From Nemertoderma westbladi (taxonomy: Eukaryota > Xenacoelomorpha > Nemertodermatida > Nemertodermatidae), in NCBI GenBank assembly GCA_032718475.1, contig JAUCBJ010005613.1, positions 1-64,000 of the forward strand: 64,000 nt of DNA, written 5' to 3'. The notes beneath the pieces were generated by a model. The model searched no databases. It had not been told where the DNA came from and saw only the letters and a list, made by a program, of their open reading frames with translations. Of this stretch, positions 60,401-64,000 are shown piece after piece. A program made the position numbers and the translations under genes. The stretch's first letter is position 1. Every line of letters starts with the position of its first letter.

Positions 60401-61796
60401 ACAATGTAAGTACAATGTAAGTACAATGTAAGTACAATGTAAGTACAATGTAAGTACAATGTAAGTACAATGTAAGTACAATGTAGTAGTAGTAGTACAA
60501 TGTAAGTACAATGTAAGTACAATGTAAGTACAATGTAAGTACAATGTAAGTACAATGTAAGTACAATGTAACCTAGTAGTCGACCTAGTAGTAGTACAAT
60601 GTAAAAAATGATTGTAATTGAATTCGCGTGGTTTTTGGCTCCACCAAAATCTTTATTAAATCAGTGACTTTTGTACAATTACGTTCAATGGTGTAAAGTG
60701 AACTAAGAGTAATCAATATCTACAATAAGTGTCGGGAAAACATTAAATAATATAAAAAAGACAACGACACTAAATGCAATAATTGCATTTATTATTGCAT
60801 TTTATGCTCAAAGACTTTTAAATGATAATCAAACGCTCGTAGCTAAAGAATTAAGGCGAAATTATAAATTCTGGCTCACCCAGCAGGATGAGGGAGGTAA
60901 AATTATCTTTCTTTCAAATTTCATGTAATATCATTAAGAATTGTAGAAAAATTGGGGGGTCTAGCTACCTTTAACGACACTCATATTCCAGGACATGGTG
61001 TACAAACTTAACATCATAAGTATGCACCTGCGGCTGTCTCTTCAACGCAAAATAAATACAGTTCGCAATCAGCCATGTTAATCAGCCGGCATTCATTATC
61101 AAAATACAGTAGCATTTTAGCAATGGTTTTCATAGCGAGGAGCCTTCGGGTTGCTTCTGGTGTTTTGTGTTTTAGGGTCATTGTTAATTTCTCCTCTTTT
61201 TCATTAGATCTTTGTCTTGTAAGCAATAAGTTTGAGGATAAGACTGACGTTATGTTGCTTAAAGTAATGCCCGAGTAGGCTCTAGGCTTATATGAATGTA
61301 TGTATGTATATTCGATTTTATTGTTGAATGTAATGGGTGAATTTCCTCATCCAAAACCCCTTGGTTTTGGATGGCATTTCATTGTTAGAAGCTATTCATT
61401 AGTCTGTCTGTGTGAAAATCTGTCTGATTCATGTCATCAATTACTCAATTATATGTTGTTACACAAGTACAAATCGATGTCTCTCAAACTTTTCATAATG
61501 GGTTTCTGAAGCAAATAGTTATAATAGAATTAACAAGATATAATTACATTTGGTTGTATGTAGTCTCTCTCTTCTTACTGTAAATTTAAATAACTGTAAA
61601 AGTAAAATAAAAATGATGTAACATACGAACTTTGTTTTATAACTTACCCGAGATCTGGCACCTGATCAACATTGATCTCTTTCCCTAGCGGTTTAGCATT
61701 TATATTTTCTATATCATCAATTACCTCCCCGGCTTTATCCAAAGGAGATCCCGATACTAGGAGTGAAATACAAAACAGAGAAAAAACTCCCAACAT
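30201..61796 (-). CDS. ADAM-like (M12B reprolysin) metalloprotease, 10 exons, 3' end not found
   Basis: Ten exons with consensus splice sites and matching phases give a continuous 489-residue frame: 61648-61796, 59895-59970, 57905-58003, 57402-57595, 56652-56888, 56387-56477, 51975-52175, 45923-46034, 41618-41723, 30201-30402. Domains: signal peptide (1-18), short acidic pro-region (19-56) ending at dibasic KR (57-58), reprolysin domain (about 63-270) with [12 protein letters not shown] (212-223) and Met-turn CVM (242-244), a shortened disintegrin-like domain (283-365), then the ADAM cysteine-rich region (to 489). The third motif glycine is alanine (A219). The usual ~200-residue prodomain with cysteine switch is absent unless an exon was missed in intron 1. 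Exon 10 ends in a good donor, so at least one more exon exists. Probably secreted; zinc-dependent proteolysis is expected from the family. Confidence 0.9.
30765..31768 (+). pseudogene. Non-LTR retrotransposon ORF1, one frameshift
   Basis: Starts [13 protein letters not shown] with two CxxC pairs near the N-terminus, has a Q/P-rich middle, a coiled coil (about residues 140-195, heptads of L/I/V) and an RRM-like nucleic-acid-binding region ([12 protein letters not shown]). A run of five A at 31589-31593 breaks the frame; the uninterrupted stop is at 31682, but the adjacent frame carries an ORF1-like C-terminus to a TGA at 31766-31768. RNA-binding chaperone role by family. Antisense inside intron 9 of the ADAM-like gene. 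Confidence 0.82.
31810..34803 (+). pseudogene. Non-LTR retrotransposon ORF2 (endonuclease-RT), two frameshifts
   Basis: Begins with the APE endonuclease motif LSWNINGIN (31816 on), which hits a frame break near 31869-31885. The next frame (open to 34043) carries FINEV (31890-31904), GDLNSRIG and SNHAP of the endonuclease, then the reverse transcriptase: [25 protein letters not shown], motif [17 protein letters not shown], and an MDD in place of the usual ADD catalytic box. A seven-A run at 34034-34040 breaks the frame again; the C-terminal 243 residues (34072-34803) include C-S-C-D and an HxxxC zinc-like end. Nearly intact, so a recent insertion. Confidence 0.9.
35512..35921. mobile_element. 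Foldback/MITE-like element with ~150-bp inverted arms
   Basis: The left arm (35512-35660) and right arm (35760-35921) are reverse complements at high identity, sharing tgtcaagcacgttaa, gttagtaccaaagtatgtaa and caacaagacctagacgtt. About 100 bp of loop lies between. No transposase. A direct target duplication was not seen. Confidence 0.88.
36390..40890 (+). pseudogene. Degraded non-LTR retrotransposon (APE-RT), split by a DNA transposon
   Basis: The left piece (36390-37612) has an endonuclease GG-x-FNCRID segment in which the aspartate codon is now TAA (36502-36504), then an RT start with [10 protein letters not shown] and DNYRGIAL. The right piece (39520-40890) continues with a QEGRST-like block, motif A FRKAFD, catalytic [10 protein letters not shown] and a C-terminal cysteine cluster (CVCKF..., CLKC). 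Multiple frame changes and stops. The two pieces join in frame once the insert at 37620-39512 and one copy of its target repeat are disregarded. Old, dead copy. Confidence 0.85.
37620..39512. mobile_element. 1.9-kb DNA transposon with ~400-bp terminal inverted repeats
   Basis: Ends CATGACCTACTA (left) and CATGAGCTACTA (right, reverse complement). The inverted repeats reach from 37620 to about 38045 and from about 39143 to 39512. Flanked by an exact 7-bp direct repeat, GTCCGAT, at 37613-37619 and 39513-39519. The interior (38050-39140) has no recognisable transposase, so it is probably non-autonomous. Confidence 0.9.
41033..41612. repeat. 44-bp minisatellite abutting a splice donor
   Basis: About 13 copies of a 44-bp unit with ctctaatttttatctataag and tttgaaatttagaatacca. 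The right end runs directly into the GTAAGT donor of exon 9 at 41617-41612. Confidence 0.95.
41618..41723 (-). CDS. ADAM-like gene exon 9 (cysteine-rich)
   Basis: Acceptor ttatttcaacttccag; a second AG at 41691-41692 would put the exon out of frame, so 41723 is chosen. Encodes [15 protein letters not shown], the strongly conserved ADAM C-Y..N..G...GNCG signature. Donor GTAAGT runs straight into a 44-bp minisatellite. Phase 1 in, 2 out. Confidence 0.92.
41835..42035. mobile_element. Pair of inverted tRNA-like SINE heads
   Basis: Minus strand at 41835-41890 reads ggacccagacttccatcc, then caccagttcgatcccacctg; plus strand at 41963-42005 reads ccatacttccaatctggagg, then tttcgatctcacctgg. Both have a B-box-like GTTCGATC/TTTCGATC and the same flanks, so they are two inverted relatives. 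Confidence 0.45.
42302..42556. repeat. 15-bp minisatellite in a LINE tail
   Basis: About 16 near-identical copies of gctgtagtgcacgtt. All six frames stay open because the unit is 15 bp without stops. On the right it joins a minus-strand LINE 3' end (cttgtcgacaaaattgc). Confidence 0.96.
42546..44000 (-). pseudogene. RTE-like LINE fragment, expanded internally by a 41-bp repeat
   Basis: Minus-strand LINE sequence at 42546-42640 (cttgtcgacaaaattgcacc) and 43655-44000 (gctgtccacc..., ctcacggcaaaatcaatgtcc) matches the copies at 16.9 and 21.2 kb. Between them, where other copies have a single ~40-bp stretch, this one has the 41-bp array. Coding frames are lost. Confidence 0.82.
42632..43660. repeat. 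41-bp minisatellite derived from LINE sequence
   Basis: About 25 copies of a 41-bp unit with cagtgtcctttaagaggctt and cttatgtaagtcaaggccag. Units start at 42641, 42682, 42723 and so on. The unit resembles the LINE stretch agtgtcctttaagatgcgtc of other copies. Confidence 0.95.
44150..44330. repeat. 44-bp tandem repeat, four copies
   Basis: Units with ttgtctgtctgtctaccagt and acagttgaagtaacagagtt, spaced 44 bp, nearly identical. Confidence 0.92.
45120..45400 (+). promoter_or_regulatory. LTR-like block: two CCAAT boxes, TATTTAAG, AATAAA
   Basis: CCAAT at 45132 and 45156, TATTTAAG at 45185, and AATAAA at 45307 stand in the order of an LTR U3-R region or a compact promoter. No coding sequence follows. 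A solo LTR is the simplest reading, but no TG...CA ends with target repeats were found. Confidence 0.35.
45923..46034 (-). CDS. ADAM-like gene exon 8 (cysteine-rich)
   Basis: Acceptor cttttttatgcag, donor GTGAG. Encodes [17 protein letters not shown], equivalent to the DG..C..GYC..G.C signature that opens ADAM cysteine-rich domains, and ends CANLYF plus one base. Phase 0 in, 1 out. Confidence 0.92.
46640..46965. repeat. Dispersed repeat related to the TIRs of the 37.6-kb transposon
   Basis: caccatgtcctggaatatag, attcagtgacatgg, and further right ctttcattctttagttatag correspond to parts of the inverted repeats at 37866-38030 and 39145-39290. A short additional copy starts at 52637. Confidence 0.7.
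46995..47305. repeat. Dispersed repeat with 32-bp inverted ends
   Basis: Sequence 46995-47200 (gatttgttggtact, gaaatagctgagatatg) is also found at 55015-55200. Its right part, 47157-47190, pairs with 47268-47301 around atgttctagaa, forming a hairpin of about 32-bp arms. Confidence 0.7.
47345..48275. mobile_element. Hairpin-rich foldback element
   Basis: Inverted arms at about 47550-47612 and 47620-47680 share gcaaag, cagcgtta and gaccc, with atttatgta pairing to tacataaat. A second palindrome is at 48172-48217 (tactttgcagcgttccg). Phrases with cgttaagt and gtccact recur in opposite orientation at the two ends (47370 and 48250). No transposase. Confidence 0.55.
48382..48617 (-). mobile_element. 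Ty3 element 3' LTR (putative)
   Basis: On the minus strand the polypurine tract gggaggaga (48618-48626) is followed by TGTGTGATATTATACTAG and the region ends ...TTACA at 48382, giving a 236-bp LTR with TG/CA ends. Confidence 0.65.
48801..50687 (-). pseudogene. Ty3/gypsy pol 3' half (RNase H, integrase), 5'-truncated
   Basis: Open for 614 codons from a GTG at 50645; homology extends upstream to 50687, where a TAG cuts it. Numbering from 50645: RNase H with D25 (HTDAS), E65 and D93; integrase zinc finger H267, H270, C300, C303; integrase core D331 (ADLFSF), D385 (RSDGGPQF), E421 (SNGHAEA); a basic C-terminal tail. Gag, protease and RT palm are missing. The open frame implies recent insertion before or together with the truncation. 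Same strand as the ADAM-like gene, in its intron 7. Confidence 0.92.
50837..50869. repeat. Poly-C tract
   Basis: About 32 C broken by one A. Confidence 0.9.
51400..51835 (-). pseudogene. Degraded non-LTR reverse transcriptase fragment
   Basis: Minus strand carries [10 protein letters not shown] (near 51695) and, further on, [16 protein letters not shown] (near 51510) followed by a run of stops. These are the first RT blocks of CR1/Jockey-type LINEs. No further motifs remain. Confidence 0.7.
51975..52175 (-). CDS. ADAM-like gene exon 7 (disintegrin-like)
   Basis: Begins [18 protein letters not shown] and continues with KCCNAQTCQ, the opening of ADAM disintegrin domains, then skips most of the middle cysteines and ends near [12 protein letters not shown]. 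The acceptor's pyrimidine tract is a (GTTTTT)n microsatellite. Donor GTAAGT, phase 0 to 0. Confidence 0.92.
52176..52218. repeat. (ACAAAA)n microsatellite at a splice acceptor
   Basis: Six copies of acaaaa on the plus strand; on the gene's strand this is (TTTTGT)n ending in tag, the acceptor of exon 7. Confidence 0.95.
53160..53700 (+). pseudogene. RTE-like LINE 3' end, copy A
   Basis: Covers the last part of the ORF, including [14 protein letters not shown], to the stop, then a (TA)n expansion and the family tail gatcgtagtagtagta. Broken by frameshifts at its 5' part. Confidence 0.85.
53695..54105 (+). pseudogene. RTE-like LINE 3' end, copy B
   Basis: Starts abruptly after the microsatellite of copy A at gttcactatgccaagtac and ends in its own tail near 54105. 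Frame broken near 53860. Confidence 0.82.
54106..54415 (+). pseudogene. RTE-like LINE 3' end, copy C
   Basis: Starts at the same internal point as copy B (gttcactatgccaagtac) and continues to about 54395, where the similarity stops inside the ORF's last codons. A detached tail remnant of the same family lies at 54677-54752. Confidence 0.8.
54430..54625. repeat. Two-copy direct repeat (~60 bp, 155 bp apart)
   Basis: caattcgccccctagcg followed by gacaga and tctgtctgtgtg-like text occurs at 54435 and again at 54588, separated by unrelated sequence. Confidence 0.7.
55210..55915. repeat. 43-bp GC-rich minisatellite
   Basis: About 16 copies of a unit with gtgaacgggctctgggtagt and ttaccgctcacgcacaggtg. 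Each unit holds an inverted pair ctcac/gtgag. GC content is clearly above the surroundings. In intron 6 of the ADAM-like gene. Confidence 0.96.
56387..56477 (-). CDS. ADAM-like gene exon 6
   Basis: Acceptor aatttcag, donor GTAAGT. Encodes [17 protein letters not shown] and ends in CLSETKPE, the conserved end of the reprolysin domain (CS..E....L...CL...P). Phase 2 in, 0 out. Confidence 0.9.
56652..56888 (-). CDS. ADAM-like gene exon 5 (zinc site and Met-turn)
   Basis: Acceptor aatttcag, donor GTGAGT. Contains [20 protein letters not shown] and YCVMND. Histidines 212, 216 and 222 bind zinc and E213 is the catalytic base by family rule. Phase 2 in and out. Confidence 0.93.
57402..57595 (-). CDS. 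ADAM-like gene exon 4
   Basis: Acceptor tttccacag, donor GTAATT. Begins [19 protein letters not shown] and ends DAAVLI, matching the strands and helix before the zinc site. Phase 0 in, phase 2 out. Confidence 0.88.
57905..58003 (-). CDS. ADAM-like gene exon 3
   Basis: 33 codons between an attattag acceptor and a GTAAGT donor, phase 0 to 0. Encodes the helix with [15 protein letters not shown], equivalent to the first helix of reprolysin domains. Confidence 0.86.
58345..59130 (-). repeat. Palindrome-core dispersed repeat, five cores, ending in poly-C
   Basis: Cores with a palindrome like aatttggtgc/gcaccaaatt occur near 58465, 58630, 58770, 58935 and 59090, spaced 140-171 bp. On the minus strand the unit ends in poly-C (58345-58375 as G on the plus strand), as does the copy at 16190-16620. 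Confidence 0.75.
59480..59560 (-). mobile_element. tRNA-derived SINE head
   Basis: Minus strand reads tggtgtggtggttggtccgg and then tgggttcgatcccagcatcg: A-box-like and B-box at tRNA spacing, but stems do not close. Confidence 0.5.
59895..59970 (-). CDS. ADAM-like gene exon 2 (start of protease domain)
   Basis: The acceptor is cttatag and the donor GTAAGT. It encodes [19 protein letters not shown]: a dibasic site followed by the first beta strand of reprolysin domains (compare the usual YVELVVVADH). Phase 2 in, phase 0 out. Confidence 0.88.
60148..60600. repeat. 11-bp minisatellite with (GTA)n interruptions
   Basis: About 38 copies of gtaagtacaat with three spaced gtagtagtagta interruptions. 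Because 11 is not divisible by three, each frame cycles through the same 11-residue repeat, producing three overlapping long open frames that are not genes. Lies in intron 1 of the ADAM-like gene. Confidence 0.96.
60825..61005. repeat. Dispersed repeat related to the TIRs of the 37.6-kb transposon
   Basis: tcaaacgctcgtagctaaag at the left and tattccaggacatggtgta at the right match the family at 39160-39290 and, inverted, at 46650-46950. Confidence 0.7.
61648..61796 (-). CDS. ADAM-like gene exon 1 (signal peptide, pro-region)
   Basis: ATG at 61796-61794 begins [16 protein letters not shown], a typical signal peptide, followed by an acidic stretch rich in D, E and N. It ends ctcgg before GTAAGT, leaving phase 2. 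Confidence 0.88.
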
Positions 61797-61887
61797 CTTG
61801 TGAGTTTATTTTATAAACCACGGAAATAATTAAATTTAAAAATAGCAGTAATATAAAAATAATGGTATCTAGGATGCCATAATAGCC

Positions 61888-61897
61888 TTTATATAAA
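61888..61897 (-). promoter_or_regulatory. TATA box of the ADAM-like gene
   Basis: TTTATATAAA, readable on either strand, lies 92-101 bases upstream of the exon-1 ATG on the minus strand. The spacing predicts transcription starting near 61860-61865 and a 5' UTR of about 65 bases. Confidence 0.6.
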
Positions 61898-61999
61898 GAA
61901 AATACAGAAAGGCAGGAACTCCCAGAATAGCATGTAATTAGAAATTGAAAAATAATTGAATATAGAACACCAATACTCAGTGAATATAAAACTCCAAAG

Positions 62000-62440
62000 C
62001 GCCTATATTGGCGGGCTCTATTTCAATTATCTTTTCAATTATTAATTGTTGTAAATTATAGATTTTAACTTTGATGTCCTCTATTGCAACATCGATAGTT
62101 GTTGCGCTATAACTTTAAGTTTGAAAGAAGTTATTGATTATTTTTATATAAGAATTTATAGATATAACGAACTGTGTACGTAGGCCTAAGGCCTATCGGT
62201 TACAATCCCTGCTAGTGGTGTGTCAGAGGCAATTTGAGAGTAGGCGTAAGTTGTAACGTGGGATACGACTAAACCCTAATTATTTAGGTCACAATAACCG
62301 AAAAATTCGGCACCGCGGAATATTATTGTGGTCCTGTTTCGTTTGTTCTCTCAAACAGTTGTTAATGGAATAGATTCCAAGTGAGAACTGCTAACGACTT
62401 ACTTACTACTACTACTACTAGGTCGAACGAGCTCGGAGAA
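62000..62440. other. Spacer upstream of the ADAM-like gene
   Basis: No gene. An imperfect inverted repeat spans about 62287-62334 (caataa and ccgaaaaattcgg at its core). A (CTA)n run is at 62400-62420. Confidence 0.5.
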
Positions 62441-62690
62441 AACTTATATGTATGTCGGATACGACTTATATTTATGTCGGACACGACTTATATGTATGTC
62501 GGACAAGACTTATATGTATGTCGGACACGACTTATATGTATTTCGGACACGACTTATATGTATTTCGGACACGACTTATATGTATGTCGGACACGACTTA
62601 TATGTATGTCCGACACGACTTATATGTATGTCGGACACGAATTATATGTATGTCGGACACGACTTATATGTATGTCGAACACGATTGATT
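62440..62690. repeat. 22-bp minisatellite
   Basis: About 11 copies of cttatatgtatgtcggacac plus ga, with point variants. Confidence 0.95.
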
Positions 62691-62699
62691 TACGGTTTC

Positions 62700-63550
62700 C
62701 ACAAAGTAATTGCTAATCTGTTTGTAACGTTAATGGCGATTTTGCCTCTGCGGTTCCCAAAAGTTTCTTATTATATAATTGTTAGATGGAATGTATGAGT
62801 TATAGACTGGATGTTCGTTTTCATTTAGCTTTGCCATCTAATAGGCACCACAGATTTAAGGAGTGGACATATTCCCTAACATTTATACAACATTGACATT
62901 GTTATTCTTTTCATTGTTTTCTGGGCTCGGATTTCAATCGAATGGCCAAATAATCCAGCACATTTAAATTGTCCGATTTTATTTTCGGTGCCAGAAAATT
63001 AGTGGAGCCACCTCCCTAACAGACTTAAGCTAACTTGCTGCAATTATTCTCGAGTTGTGTTTTACAGAGTAGCCTGGTGAGACAACATACAGCATTAAAT
63101 ATGTGTAATACCGTTTCAGGTTTCAGAGTGAAAATATTGCTGAATTTACAATCTCATAAGATTTCTGAATCCCTTTCGTGTCCCTATGGTATTAGGATCG
63201 CCACTCTAACAGGAAATTTTCGTAAAAACACAATAAATCTTGTACTTACTTGCCTTCCAAACTACCATTAGTTGTGTACATCGATATTAAACTTAATTAT
63301 CATCGCCTGTGTAATAACCCGAGTTTGTTGTTCAGTTGGTCAATATGATATTTAATATGTTCACGTGTGGTTGATGTAGAGAGAGATGAGAACATTTATT
63401 TGAATATGTTCTCTATATGCAATGCATCAGGTCTCTGTGTTTCTTCTTCACATCGGTAACATTTACTGGTCTTATATGGAATGATGTCGGTTCAACCAGT
63501 TTAGCACTATTGTCGTCTACTGCAATCACGGAATCAGCAATAAATTAAAA
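62700..63550. other. Spacer, no gene seen
   Basis: Short open frames only, none recognisable. Confidence 0.55.
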
Positions 63551-63555
63551 AAACA

Positions 63556-63786
63556 ACGTCAAACATAGTATCAAACATAGTATCAAACATAGTATCAAAC
63601 ATAGTATCAAACATAGTATCAAACATAGTATCAAACATAGTATCAAACATAGTATCAAACATAGTATCAAACATAGTATCAAACATAGTATCAAACATAG
63701 TATCAAACATAGTATCAAACATAGTATCAAACATAGTATCAAACATAGTATCAAACATAGTATCAAACATAGTATCAAACATAGTT
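63556..63786. repeat. 12-bp minisatellite
   Basis: About 19 perfect copies of catagtatcaaa. The unit keeps frames open (MFDT repeats on the minus strand), which is not evidence of a gene. Confidence 0.97.
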
Positions 63787-64000
63787 TCTAGAAGAGTCTG
63801 CCAAATGTCGTTGGATTCTCCTTCATCAAAAATTGGATCTTAATTCGGCATGACGTCACATATTACGGAAGTATTTTGTTTACACTTCCATTAACAATAG
63901 CCGTTACTGTTAGCCGATAATGCCTACTTTCTAATTTATATAGTTTACCAAATTCATGGGTTAACTCTCTAATTACAAATACATTGGCAATGTAGAAAAC

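Noticed and set aside
60086-60566. Three overlapping ORFs of about 150 codons on the minus strand
   Set aside because: All three frames read the same cyclic peptide from an 11-bp repeat; a property of the period, not of a gene.
61014-61226. Missing ADAM prodomain exon on the minus strand
   Set aside because: The peptide (with [17 protein letters not shown]) has an acceptor-like tacaag but no donor before its stop and no prodomain motif; exons 1 and 2 already join in phase.

Overview
This is nuclear DNA from a multicellular animal, not a prokaryote. It has spliced genes with GT-AG introns, a reprolysin/ADAM-type protease, a TATA promoter, BEL/Pao and Ty3 LTR retroelements, several non-LTR retrotransposons, tRNA-derived SINE heads and very large satellite arrays in AT-rich DNA. 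The element spectrum suggests a marine invertebrate, perhaps a mollusc, but nothing here fixes the phylum.

Layout. 1-1.8 kb: + strand BEL/Pao gag-protease remnant with most of pol missing. 1.78-4.97 kb: two related minisatellite blocks. 5.0-5.7 kb: minus-strand LINE fragment. 8.3-10.3 kb: an intact intronless gene for a secreted-kelch/cytochrome b561 membrane protein. 12.2-14.4 kb: a 21-bp satellite. 16.2-18.2 kb: a palindrome-core repeat and an RTE-like LINE fragment. 20.9-21.5 kb: another LINE 3' end. 21.6-29.9 kb: an 8.2-kb satellite of 19/24/25-bp units. 30.2-61.8 kb: a minus-strand ADAM-like metalloprotease gene, ten exons reconstructed with matching splice phases. Its introns hold a full-length non-LTR element (30.8-35.3 kb), a foldback element (35.5-35.9 kb), a degraded LINE split by a DNA transposon with a 7-bp target duplication (36.4-40.9 kb), many minisatellites, a truncated Ty3 element (48.4-50.7 kb), clustered LINE tails (53.2-54.8 kb) and palindrome-core repeats (58.3-59.1 kb). 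62-64 kb: spacer with two more minisatellites.

Two host genes are convincing. The kelch-b561 protein would sit in a membrane with a six-bladed kelch propeller outside and a four-histidine haem-binding helical bundle, suggesting transmembrane electron transfer. The ADAM-like protein is secreted or vesicular, has a zinc site, a very short pro-region and a shortened disintegrin domain. Its 3' end is not securely seen; it lies beyond the 8.2-kb satellite or outside the window. The most striking genome-level theme is minisatellites growing out of pre-existing sequence, inside LINE 3' ends and directly at splice sites of the protease gene.
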